Source: an uncultured Nitrospira sp.
GTDB lineage: Bacteria > Nitrospirota > Nitrospiria > Nitrospirales > Nitrospiraceae
DNA length: 44,706 bases
Direction of reading: 5' to 3'
Assembly (NCBI GenBank): GCA_946479785.1
Contig: CAMLHQ010000022.1
Location: 1 to 44,706, forward strand
Part shown: one piece after another, positions 8,601 through 15,907 of the stretch
Layout: the number at the start of each line of letters is the position of its first letter
How positions within the stretch are numbered: the first letter of the stretch is position 1
The notes under the pieces: model-generated
Seen by the model: only the letters and a program-made list of their open reading frames with translations
Told to the model about the DNA's origin: nothing
Database searches by the model: none
Made by a program: the position numbers and the translations under genes

Positions 8601-9107
8601 CTCCCGGCCGGCACGTCCGGCATGTTGCTCGTCAAGGGTCCCAACGTCATGAACGGATATCTCGGACGAGAAGACCTCACGGCTCAAGCCATGCGCGACG
8701 GCTGGTACATCACCGGCGACATTGCCATGGTTGACGACGACGGGTTCCTGACCATCACCGATCGGCTCTCGCGCTTCTCCAAAATCGGCGGCGAAATGGT
8801 TCCCCACGGGAAAGTCGAAGAGGCGCTTCAGCAAGCAGCAGGCGCGGACGTGCCGGTATTCGCCGTGACCGGCATTCCCGACGATCGCAAAGGCGAACAA
8901 TTGGCCGTGCTGCATACCCTCGACGAATCGCGGATTTCGGAAATCCTGGCCAAGCTCTCGGCGAACGGCCTCCCGAATCTGTTCATGCCTCCGCGTGGAA
9001 ACTTTTTGAAGGTCGAGGCATTGCCGGTGCTGGGAACGGGCAAAATGGATCTGCGCCGTCTCAAACAGATTGCAATGGAACGACTTGCCAACACGACTGA
9101 CCTATGA
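5661..9107 (+). CDS. aas: Trifunctional lysophospholipid transporter / acyltransferase / acyl-ACP synthetase (LplT-Aas fusion)
   Basis: An 1148-residue fusion of three activities. Residues about 15-425 are an MFS-type lysophospholipid flippase like LplT (FNDNAWKLMVALLAIRQL start, DRVSKRT loop, about 12 membrane helices). Residues about 430-620 are a PlsC acyltransferase with HX4D (H451, D456) and FPEG (523-526). Residues about 650-1148 are an AMP-binding acyl-activating domain with IIFSSGSTGEPKGVMLSH at about 789-806, GYGVTECAPVV, and the GWYITGDIA and late-lysine regions. Together they would import lysophospholipid and re-acylate it with an activated fatty acid at the inner membrane. In enterobacteria LplT and Aas are separate neighbouring genes. 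It overlaps the next gene by four bases (ATGA), implying coupled translation. Confidence 0.93.
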   Translation: MTVSNGSDSHSTSHPLRGLLIAQFCGAFNDNAWKLMVALLAIRQLVSITAPGPEFETASQTQTTQAFVVFTFPLALVSTVAGLLADRVSKRTVIILMKSVEVLLMSAATVALWINPAGGILPLIVLGSMGIHSALFSPAKYGILAELLPHERLAAGNGQLEMWTFAAILTGTAAPGILLSVTGGSTWLAPLLLAIISLIGCAAAVTIPSVPPARAEGGLLNTWRGAWAALAADRMLRLAIIGAVFFWTIASLFAQNILVYAKAVLGVSDWQSGLPLMMLSIGIAVGAKLVGRLSQARVEYGLIPLGATGVAIILSALGLIAPGFGWTLALMGVLGLASALIFVPLNALIQWRAPADRRGSVIAFENTCVFTGILMGSLGAGALANSGVSTTGIFVATALFTIAGTAWALWLLPEALLRLVLVILTNSVYRLRIVGHSHVPVSGGALLVPNHVSFIDGFLLIASLDRPVRFVVDAQYADLPIFKPFMKMLGVIPISSHGGLRVVLRALRDAGTALDQGDLVCIFPEGQITRTGTLLPFRRGFERITKGRHAPLIPVHLDRVWGSIFSFDGGRFFWKRPERIPYPVTVSFGKPLPPQTPAPELRQAIRALGEQAWQLRKPHRQPLHREFIRAMRRRPFQFAMADQNRPKVSAFQALVGSIVLARTLRSRWEGQPRVGILLPPSVAGALINVAAPLCGKTSVNLNYTVGKSGLEAAVRLAELRTIVTSRAFVEKAKLELPDGPTVIWLEDVAKAIGTRQKLFAMLLAVCVPARVIERTCGQRTPLTVNDLATIIFSSGSTGEPKGVMLSHFSVDANAQGATQVLHLYQQERVLGTLPFFHSFGYLVFWFVMFNNAALVFHPSPLDVAAIGELVRRYRITFLVTTPTFLQLYQRRCTPEQFSSLRVVLTGAEKLPARLAQSFKDRFGIDPIEGYGVTECAPVVAVNCPDFRAAGFYQPASRRGTVGQPLPGVSVQIVDPEQYTLLPAGTSGMLLVKGPNVMNGYLGREDLTAQAMRDGWYITGDIAMVDDDGFLTITDRLSRFSKIGGEMVPHGKVEEALQQAAGADVPVFAVTGIPDDRKGEQLAVLHTLDESRISEILAKLSANGLPNLFMPPRGNFLKVEALPVLGTGKMDLRRLKQIAMERLANTTDL

Positions 9108-10087
9108 CATCCAACAAGACGCTGATCGACTGTCACGTGCACCTGGCGGCACTGCCGGAGGACGACAACGGCTGCTACATTTCGCCGAAGATACTTAAGA
9201 GTCCATTGTTCCGATTCCTGTTGTGGAAACACAAGCTGTCGCCCGACAAACCGCGTGAAGCCAATCAGCAGTATCTCAACGACCTGCTGGCCGAACTGCG
9301 CGCGTCGCAGCACGTGCAACAAGCGGTCATCCTTGGGATGGACGGCGTCTACGATAGCAACGGAAAGCTCGCCCGCGAGCAGACGGATTTTCTCATCAGC
9401 AACGAGTACGTGTTAAAGACCGCTGAGGCTCATCCGAACGAATTGCTTGCGGGAGTATCCATCAATCCACAGCGAAGGGATGCCGTCGACGAAGTCCATC
9501 GCTGCGCCGATGCCGGAGCGGTCCTCGTCAAGGTCCTGCCGAACGCGCAGCAATTCGACCCCTCAGACCCGAAGTACACGGCCTTCTATCGCGCGCTCGC
9601 TGAACGTAAGTTGCCCTTCTTGAGTCACGTGGGCTACGAATTCAGCTTGATCGGCAAAGATCAGTCGGTAGGAGATCCGGCTCGTCTCCAACTGGCCCTG
9701 GACCAAGGCACGACGGTCATCGCGGCGCACGCCTGCAGTTATGGATTGATGCTCCATGAGAAATTTCTTCCCGTTCTTCTGACGTACTCAAAAACTTATC
9801 CGCATTTTTACGCTGATGTCTCAGCGCTTACCTTGCCCAATCGTCTACGTATGCTCCTTCATCTCCGCCGCTATCCGGAGATCCATCATCGCCTGCTCTT
9901 CGGCACGGATTATCCCCTCCCAGTCTTCCATGTGGCCGCCTGGGGCCGCGTCGCGTTCCGCATGCTGCGCGACATGATTCGCACGAAGAATCGCTTCGAC
10001 AGGCAGGTAGCGGTCTGTCGAGGCTTGGGGATCGGTTTCCGCACGGCCGGCGACATTCTCGTCCACTCGAACGCCTCGCCAGGATAA
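9104..10087 (+). CDS. Metal-dependent hydrolase, amidohydrolase_2 type
   Basis: A 327-residue TIM-barrel hydrolase. Metal ligands expected in this superfamily are visible in order: DCHVHL (residues 9-14), FLSHVGYE (about 172), VIAAHACSYG (about 205) and FGTDYPLP (about 267). The substrate is not recognisable; relatives include aminocarboxymuconate-semialdehyde decarboxylase-like and uronate isomerase-like enzymes. There is no signal peptide, so it is cytoplasmic. The start overlaps the aas stop as ATGA and the stop lies six bases before the sigma factor, so it is fully embedded in the operon and probably co-regulated with membrane lipid repair. Confidence 0.85.
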   Translation: MTSNKTLIDCHVHLAALPEDDNGCYISPKILKSPLFRFLLWKHKLSPDKPREANQQYLNDLLAELRASQHVQQAVILGMDGVYDSNGKLAREQTDFLISNEYVLKTAEAHPNELLAGVSINPQRRDAVDEVHRCADAGAVLVKVLPNAQQFDPSDPKYTAFYRALAERKLPFLSHVGYEFSLIGKDQSVGDPARLQLALDQGTTVIAAHACSYGLMLHEKFLPVLLTYSKTYPHFYADVSALTLPNRLRMLLHLRRYPEIHHRLLFGTDYPLPVFHVAAWGRVAFRMLRDMIRTKNRFDRQVAVCRGLGIGFRTAGDILVHSNASPG

Positions 10088-10093
10088 TACGGA

Positions 10094-10591
10094 ATGAATC
10101 GAGACCAGATACTCGGCGGCCTTCGCGAAAGGATCCTCGCCTTCGCGACATTACGGATATCGAGGGAACAAGCGGAAGATCTTACGCAAGACGTCCTCTC
10201 GCTGCTGCACGAAAAGTACGCCCATGTCACGGACCTGACCGAACTGGTTCCTCTCGCCTTTCAGGTCCTCCGGTTCAAGATGCTCGATGCCCATCGTAAA
10301 GCGCTGCGACGCGGCGAGTATAATGAGGAATCGGTTGAAGACCTTCCGCTCGCCGATCCCGCCGACGACCCGGCAGCGCAACTCGATCAGAAACAGCGGG
10401 TCGATCGGCTGATGGCCGCGCTGGCGAAACTCGGCGAGCGTTGCCGCGCACTGTTCAAGTGGAAGCTGGAAGGAAAGAGTTTTCCGGAGATTCAGAGGCT
10501 CATGGGCCAGAAATCGATCAATACGATCTATACATGGGATCTGCGTTGCAGAAAACAACTCTTAGGCCTCATGGGCGGATCATGGGAGTGA
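10094..10591 (+). CDS. ECF-type RNA polymerase sigma factor
   Basis: A 165-residue sigma-70 family protein of the short extracytoplasmic-function kind. Region 2 covers about residues 10-75 (ISREQAEDLTQDVLSLLHEKYAHV, then PLAFQVLRFKMLDAHRKALRRGE, a typical -10 recognition helix). Region 4 covers about 110-160 (LGERCRALFKWKLEGKSFPEIQRLMGQKSINTIYTWDLRCRKQLL), with the helix-turn-helix at the end. The linker between them is rich in Asp and Pro. The gene follows the hydrolase by six bases and precedes the membrane DUF4384 protein by 13 bases; the arrangement suggests that the next product is its anti-sigma regulator. Confidence 0.9.
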   Translation: MNRDQILGGLRERILAFATLRISREQAEDLTQDVLSLLHEKYAHVTDLTELVPLAFQVLRFKMLDAHRKALRRGEYNEESVEDLPLADPADDPAAQLDQKQRVDRLMAALAKLGERCRALFKWKLEGKSFPEIQRLMGQKSINTIYTWDLRCRKQLLGLMGGSWE

Positions 10592-10604
10592 CGGCGAGAT
10601 AAAG

Positions 10605-11975
10605 ATGTCTGAGCACGAACTGGACAAACTCCTCGGCGGTTTTGCGGCTGACACGCTGACACCCGAAGAACGGCAGAGACTGTTCACGGCCGCACTGCAA
10701 GATCAACAATTGTTCAATGTCCTGGCCGACGAGCAGGCGCTCAGAGAACTCCTGGCAGATCCAGTCGTGCGCCGAAAACTGCTCCAGGCGTTGAACCAAT
10801 CCGGCGCTTCCGGCGCCGGCGGTTCTCTGTCTTGGTTGGACTGGCTACGACGACCGGCAAGCCTCGCCTACGCCGGCGGCCTCGCTGTGGCTGTATTCGC
10901 CGTTGTACTTGGCACGAAGGTCTATCAAGAGAGTCTCCGGCAAACCGCGCTGCCGGTGGCGACTGAAGACACGAAGGCTGCCGCTCCGCCATCGGCGGCG
11001 CCTCAGGCCTCTCAACCGGCGGAGCCGCCTGCGACGGTTGAAGAACCGAAGGCGAACGTGAACGTCGGTCCGGCCGCTGAACCGACGAAGAAAGGGCTTA
11101 GCGATAAGTTGCCGAAACGAGAGAAAGCGGCCGCACCTCCACTGCAAGAGCAACGCCCTCTTCGTCCAGCCCGAGACGACCTGCGACAGCAAGTCGAGCA
11201 GGATAAAGCGCGCAGAGACGTCGAACCACCTGTGGCCGCACTTGGTAAGTCCGCTGAGAAAGCGACTGTACCGGCACCGGAAGTCCATGTGGATACTCCC
11301 GCCGCCGGTGCCGTCGGACAGACGCTCAGCGCCCGTGCGCTCTTCTATGGCGAGCCTGCCGCAGCCATCGATGGCGGCACGATGGCTCAAGAACAAGCAC
11401 GAGCAATGAAACCATCAGCCGAGTCGGCGGCAGGAGCCAATCAACCGGAACGAAAGATGGACCGGTTTGCCCTTGCACGCAAAGCCCCGGACATTTCGGC
11501 ACAACCGAAACCCCTCGGCCTGCGGTATGGTTTTGTGATCCGTGACGCGAATGGACAGGACCGTGAAGTGGACGCAACAACCGCGGCCAACAATCGGGAG
11601 CTGCTGTACCTGACCGTTGAGCCCAACCAGGACGCGTATCTACAGATTTGGCAGAGTGCGGGTCCTACAACGCCGCAACTGCTGTTTCCTGAAAAAGAAT
11701 CCGGGCAGATTTCTTCCAAGATTCTCGTGGGTCAACGGCAACTCATCTCTGTGCCAACAGCGAGTGGTACGATCACCGTCCGTCTTTCCCGAATGCCGTT
11801 CGGTCCCATTAGCCGGCAGGAAGCCATCATGCTGGGACGATCTTCACCCGGCCAAATTCAAGAAACCGTGACGGCCGGCACTCCTACCGCCAAACCAGAG
11901 CAGGCCACCTACGTGGTCAATCAAGACCTTTCCTCAACCGCTCAGATTGCCGTCCAAATTCCTCTTGACCGGTAG
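10605..11975 (+). CDS. Membrane DUF4384 protein, probable anti-sigma factor
   Basis: A 456-residue single-pass protein. The cytoplasmic N-terminus (1-83) is helical and acidic (ADTLTPEERQRLFTAALQDQ), the transmembrane helix is about 86-103 (ASLAYAGGLAVAVFAVVLGT), followed by about 200 residues of Pro/Ala/Lys-rich low-complexity linker and a DUF4384 domain at about 305-400 (GLRYGFVIRD, LLYLTVEPNQDAYLQIWQ, QLLFPEKESGQIS). The topology and the position immediately after a sigma gene match anti-sigma factors, but the zinc-binding HxxxCxxC motif is absent; the N-terminus has no cysteine at all. The DUF4384 domain would face the periplasm and could sense an envelope signal. The anti-sigma role is inference from position and topology. 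Confidence 0.78.
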   Translation: MSEHELDKLLGGFAADTLTPEERQRLFTAALQDQQLFNVLADEQALRELLADPVVRRKLLQALNQSGASGAGGSLSWLDWLRRPASLAYAGGLAVAVFAVVLGTKVYQESLRQTALPVATEDTKAAAPPSAAPQASQPAEPPATVEEPKANVNVGPAAEPTKKGLSDKLPKREKAAAPPLQEQRPLRPARDDLRQQVEQDKARRDVEPPVAALGKSAEKATVPAPEVHVDTPAAGAVGQTLSARALFYGEPAAAIDGGTMAQEQARAMKPSAESAAGANQPERKMDRFALARKAPDISAQPKPLGLRYGFVIRDANGQDREVDATTAANNRELLYLTVEPNQDAYLQIWQSAGPTTPQLLFPEKESGQISSKILVGQRQLISVPTASGTITVRLSRMPFGPISRQEAIMLGRSSPGQIQETVTAGTPTAKPEQATYVVNQDLSSTAQIAVQIPLDR

Positions 11976-12005
11976 CGGACGGCATACCGGATATCGATGA
12001 GATCT

Positions 12006-14324
12006 TTAGGTGCCTTCACCGCTGCCATGCATCCTGGCAAAGAGGTCCCAGTCGAATTGTTTAGGCGCGACCGCATGAAGCGGGATGGTGTCGATCGCAC
12101 CGCGCTCGCGATACGCCACCATACATCCCACGATATCCTCCGGACGCTCGACCAATCGTTGAACTGTCTCATAAGCCAAATGCTGGGCGATCGCCTTGTC
12201 TTCCGGCGTCGGAGGAGCGCCCCGCAACGTATGTCCGAGAATGGTCGCCTTGGTGGCCGAGGTCAGCGGATAATGATCGGGCCGCGCTTGGCGTTGCGGC
12301 CATTGTGCGATGACACCAGCCACATAATCGACCAGGCCGTGCACCCCGCCTTCCCGATGATGACGATGAGGCGTGCGTTCGGCAACCACAAACAAATGGC
12401 TCTTGTTCGGCACGCCCAATGTCCGCTTCAACGTGCCGAGAATGATGTCGTCGACATACGCATCGGGATCGGGGTGCTCGTTGACCAGCAACCCTTCGGC
12501 TCTCGCTTGGTACGCGCAGGCCAGGGCCAAATGTCCTGATCCCGCGCCCATCACTTCGACAAAAAAGATACTTCCCATGGCCGCACTGGTCGCCTTGAGC
12601 GACTCGATCGATTGATTCGCCAGGGCGATGGCCGAATGGAAACCCAGCGACACGGTGCCTTCGATATTGTTGTCAATGGTGCCTGGAATTCCGACGACCT
12701 GGACACCAAACCCTTCGTAGACAGCCCGCGCGCCTCGTAGGCTGCCGTCGCCTCCTAGAACGACCAACGCCGCATCTTCAAGAAACGGTTGGAGGTTCCG
12801 CATCGCCGCCTGTTGCACGGCTTCTTCCTTGAAATCCTCAAAGCGGCTGCTCCCGACGGGACTGCTCGCATGGCTGCTCATGCCGCGTGTGTCTTCTTCG
12901 TTCACCGCTTCGATCCAATTGTTCGCCAGGCCGAGAAATCCATGCCGCACGAAGTGGACATTCAGACCGAACCGGTTTCCTGCCACACGCAACTCCTTCA
13001 AGGCGGCCCCCGCACCGGCAAAATCGCCGCCAGAGACCAACGCCACGATCCGTTTGATCTGCCGAGGCTTCAGCGTAATCCGGTCTTTTCTCGTCCGTTC
13101 GACCGCCATCCAGCTCTCACGTGCGGTCCGTTCACGCTCCGACAAGCCGACGGCCGTGGAATAACCGGACAATCGACCGTTTTCATATGTCAGGAGCACC
13201 ACGTTGTCCTGACTCTCTTTATAGTCGTTGAACTCTGTGAAGGCTTCGTGAAACGGACGAGGGTCCAGGTAGATCATGAGGGCCCGCAATGTCGAGCTAT
13301 GCGTATAGAGACAGGCCACCTTGCCCAGATTGGCCTTGCCCAGTTCATGAAGCCCGTCGATCACGTCTACATAGAGATCGAAAAACGAATTGCCGCCGGG
13401 GTAGCAGTAGAGCGGATCTTTGATCAGGCGCTTGGCGGTTGAGACATCCACGCCGAATGCCTTGGCGAGTTCCGCTGCCTCCACTGACTTTTCCACGCCG
13501 GTGATCCATCCGAAGTCCGACGATTCCAATGCGCGTTCGAATACGGGCTCCACATGCGAGTCGGCTTTCTGAACCAGCGCGGCACTGACACGTTCAAAGA
13601 GTTGTCGCGTGTTGGGGCTGTGGCTGATGAAGTGCAGGAACCGGTGGGGGTCCAGATAGTTGGACAGATGGAGAAAGTCAAGTTGCTGTCCCACCACGCC
13701 GACCATACGAGCCAGCGCAGCACCGACGGCATTCGCGCGCGGAACGCCTCGCTCCTCATCAAGCTGGTTTGCCAATCGGCGACCGACTCGATGCGTTTTG
13801 CTTTCCACGCGGGAGATGCCATGCCGCATCGTGAACAAGAGCGTGCGATCGGTCAGATCGCGAGGCAACAGCCAGAATCGGTCGTCGCCCAGGTCGAGCA
13901 CGATACGACCTTCCGCGAGCTGCGGTGTGAGCTGGTTCCGCGGCACAATGGCGACCGGGCGGCGGTGGGTCGGTTTCAGCACCGACCCGATCGGGGCTCG
14001 CAATAAAGGCTGGAGCGCTCCTTCCGCCACCAACCTGTTCCAGGCGGCAAAAAATACGAGATCATCGCCGCCGCAGGCATTGCGTAGGAGGGCTGTCCTC
14101 GCCTCACGATACACCTCGGCGCCTGAAAATCCGCTTTGGGCATTGCGGACAAAGAGCCTGATGGCATCGAGTGCGGCATGGGCGCGCTTGGCTCTCTCAT
14201 TCGAAGCAGCCGGCACGGCCGGTAATTGGACCTCCGGGCCGTGTGGTCGTTCCGCAAACTGTTCTCCATAGGCCAGCAGGCCTTCGATCGTCACGAAATC
14301 GAGTTGATTTGTGGTAATCTGCAT
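12006..14324 (-). CDS. Histidine phosphatase / 6-phosphofructokinase fusion protein
   Basis: A 772-residue protein, more than twice the size of a bacterial PFK. Residues about 155-395 look like a histidine phosphatase (PGAM/fructose-2,6-bisphosphatase) domain: LLFTMRHGIS (R167, H168), a YPGGNSFFDLYVDVI segment (308-322) like the family's YPxGESYxDL, and the second histidine in LYTHSSTLRALMIYL (H342). Residues about 420-772 are a PFK domain: VSGGDFAG (430-437), VLGGDGSLRGA (522-532), IPGTIDNN (546-553, catalytic Asp551) and TILGHTLRG (694-702). The two glycines after GGD and after P are those of ATP-using rather than PPi-using PFKs. Two substrate arginines flanking VEVMG in E. coli PfkA appear replaced. 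Residues 1-150 are unassigned. It is divergent from pyk and convergent with the sigma operon. Confidence 0.85.
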   Translation of the reverse strand: MQITTNQLDFVTIEGLLAYGEQFAERPHGPEVQLPAVPAASNERAKRAHAALDAIRLFVRNAQSGFSGAEVYREARTALLRNACGGDDLVFFAAWNRLVAEGALQPLLRAPIGSVLKPTHRRPVAIVPRNQLTPQLAEGRIVLDLGDDRFWLLPRDLTDRTLLFTMRHGISRVESKTHRVGRRLANQLDEERGVPRANAVGAALARMVGVVGQQLDFLHLSNYLDPHRFLHFISHSPNTRQLFERVSAALVQKADSHVEPVFERALESSDFGWITGVEKSVEAAELAKAFGVDVSTAKRLIKDPLYCYPGGNSFFDLYVDVIDGLHELGKANLGKVACLYTHSSTLRALMIYLDPRPFHEAFTEFNDYKESQDNVVLLTYENGRLSGYSTAVGLSERERTARESWMAVERTRKDRITLKPRQIKRIVALVSGGDFAGAGAALKELRVAGNRFGLNVHFVRHGFLGLANNWIEAVNEEDTRGMSSHASSPVGSSRFEDFKEEAVQQAAMRNLQPFLEDAALVVLGGDGSLRGARAVYEGFGVQVVGIPGTIDNNIEGTVSLGFHSAIALANQSIESLKATSAAMGSIFFVEVMGAGSGHLALACAYQARAEGLLVNEHPDPDAYVDDIILGTLKRTLGVPNKSHLFVVAERTPHRHHREGGVHGLVDYVAGVIAQWPQRQARPDHYPLTSATKATILGHTLRGAPPTPEDKAIAQHLAYETVQRLVERPEDIVGCMVAYRERGAIDTIPLHAVAPKQFDWDLFARMHGSGEGT

Positions 14325-14437
14325 CGTCCCTCGCTATGTAAGCTTCGGAAATTGCCTAGTTCGTCGTGCGAATGGAAAAAGTCGTGTAGGCATCATTGAC
14401 CTCTGTCCTCATCTTGTCAAGAGTCGAGGAACACTGC
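14325..14437. promoter_or_regulatory. Shared divergent promoter region of the PFK fusion and pyk
   Basis: The 113 bases between the PFK start (14324, minus) and the pyk start (14438, plus) must carry both promoters, allowing shared control of an upper and a lower glycolytic step. For pyk, GAGGAACACTGC before the ATG supplies a ribosome binding site. No clear operator palindrome was found. Confidence 0.5.
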
Positions 14438-15889
14438 ATGCGAAAAGCGAAAATCGTCTGCACCATTGGCCCGGCCAGTGATTCACTCACGCTGTTGGAT
14501 CGGCTCATTGTGAGCGGTATGGATGCGGCCCGTCTCAACTTCTCCCACGGTACTCATGCGTCCCACGCCGCCGCTATCAAGGCCATTCACCAGGCTGCGG
14601 ATCAACGCCGGACGGCAGTGGCGATCATCCAGGATCTTCAAGGACCCAGGATTCGAGTGGGCGAGATGCCCGATGAGGGTATAGAAGTGACGGATGGCCA
14701 GACCGTGCAGTTGCAGACGATGCTCGCTCGATCCGGCGGACAGCTCGGCGCTCGCTCTGTCGCTTCTTCCCCCATTCCGGAAATTCCCGTGACGTACCAA
14801 TACCTCGCACGTGATGTTCAACCGGGCGCCCGCATCCTCATCAACGATGGACTCGTTGAGTTGGCCGTCGAACGGATCAGCGGCGGTCTCATTGACTGCA
14901 AAGTCGTCATCGGGGGAAAGATTACGTCACACAAGGGTATCAACCTGCCCGGAACTCGTGTCAGCGCGCCGACCTTGACCGATAAAGACCGGGAAGATAT
15001 TCGATTCGGCGTTGCGCAGGGCGTGGATTATGTCGCCTTGTCCTTCGTCAGAGGTCCCGACGACATTGCCGCGGCAAAGAAACTCATCGCGGAGTGCGGC
15101 GGAAGCATGCCGGTCATCGCGAAAATCGAACGACAGGAGGCCATGACCTGCCTGGATGCCATCTTGGAAGAAGCCGACGGAGTGATGATCGCGCGGGGCG
15201 ACCTGGGCGTCGAAATGGGTCCTGAGGCGGTGCCGATTCTACAGAAACGCATCATTGCGGAAGCCAACCGCCGTCGCCGCCTTGTGATCACAGCCACTCA
15301 GATGTTGGAATCGATGACGCAGCACCTGCGTCCCACGAGAGCGGAAGCCTCCGATGTCGCCAATGCGGTCTTCGACGGCACAGATGCGGTGATGCTGTCC
15401 GCTGAAACGGCCATCGGAGCGCACCCCGTTGAAACCGTCGAGGTGATGGATCGCATCATTCGAGCCGCGGAGGAAGGATCCGAGCCCGGCATGATACCCA
15501 AACGTCAAACGGATTTTGGAGGCATGTCCCTTCCCGAAGCGATGTGTACTGCAGCATCCTCCGCCGCTGCGGCGACCGCGGCGAGTGCGGTCGTCGCGTT
15601 CAGCGAGTTGGGAAGCACGGCCCGCTTAATCTCGAAACAGCGGCCCGCTGCGCCGATTATTGCATTCACTCCCTTCGAGCCGGTCCGTCGACAGATGGCG
15701 CTCTATTGGGGCGTACTGCCTCACACCATGAAGCAGATCGCTCAGACCGATGAGCGGGTCCATGAGGCGGAACGGCGCCTCAAAGCGGAGGGATTGGTCA
15801 AAACCGGCGAACGCATCGTCATCCTGTCGGGAACGCGCATCGGCCAGCCTGGCGGGACAAACCTGATCAAGCTCCAAGAAGTGGGATAG
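14438..15889 (+). CDS. pyk: Pyruvate kinase
   Basis: About 483 residues from the ATG at 14438, chosen because the protein then begins MRKAKIVCTIGPASDS as in the family and GAGG lies eight bases upstream; an in-frame ATG at 14396 would add 14 unrelated residues. It converts phosphoenolpyruvate and ADP to pyruvate and ATP. Visible landmarks are AARLNFSHG, the B-domain around DLQGPRIRVGEM, the catalytic lysine region PVIAKIERQEA, metal-binding GVMIARGDLGVEM, TATQMLESM, and the DGTDAVMLSAETAIG stretch. The C-terminal regulatory domain (about 350-483) is complete. It is transcribed divergently from the PFK fusion gene. Confidence 0.95.
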   Translation: MRKAKIVCTIGPASDSLTLLDRLIVSGMDAARLNFSHGTHASHAAAIKAIHQAADQRRTAVAIIQDLQGPRIRVGEMPDEGIEVTDGQTVQLQTMLARSGGQLGARSVASSPIPEIPVTYQYLARDVQPGARILINDGLVELAVERISGGLIDCKVVIGGKITSHKGINLPGTRVSAPTLTDKDREDIRFGVAQGVDYVALSFVRGPDDIAAAKKLIAECGGSMPVIAKIERQEAMTCLDAILEEADGVMIARGDLGVEMGPEAVPILQKRIIAEANRRRRLVITATQMLESMTQHLRPTRAEASDVANAVFDGTDAVMLSAETAIGAHPVETVEVMDRIIRAAEEGSEPGMIPKRQTDFGGMSLPEAMCTAASSAAAATAASAVVAFSELGSTARLISKQRPAAPIIAFTPFEPVRRQMALYWGVLPHTMKQIAQTDERVHEAERRLKAEGLVKTGERIVILSGTRIGQPGGTNLIKLQEVG

Positions 15890-15907
15890 TTCTCGCCAAG
15901 GACCGGA

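Noticed and set aside
7866..8915. 349-codon minus-strand ORF
   Set aside because: It lies wholly inside the AMP-ligase part of the aas fusion, whose motifs prove the plus-strand frame; it is a shadow of high G+C coding DNA.
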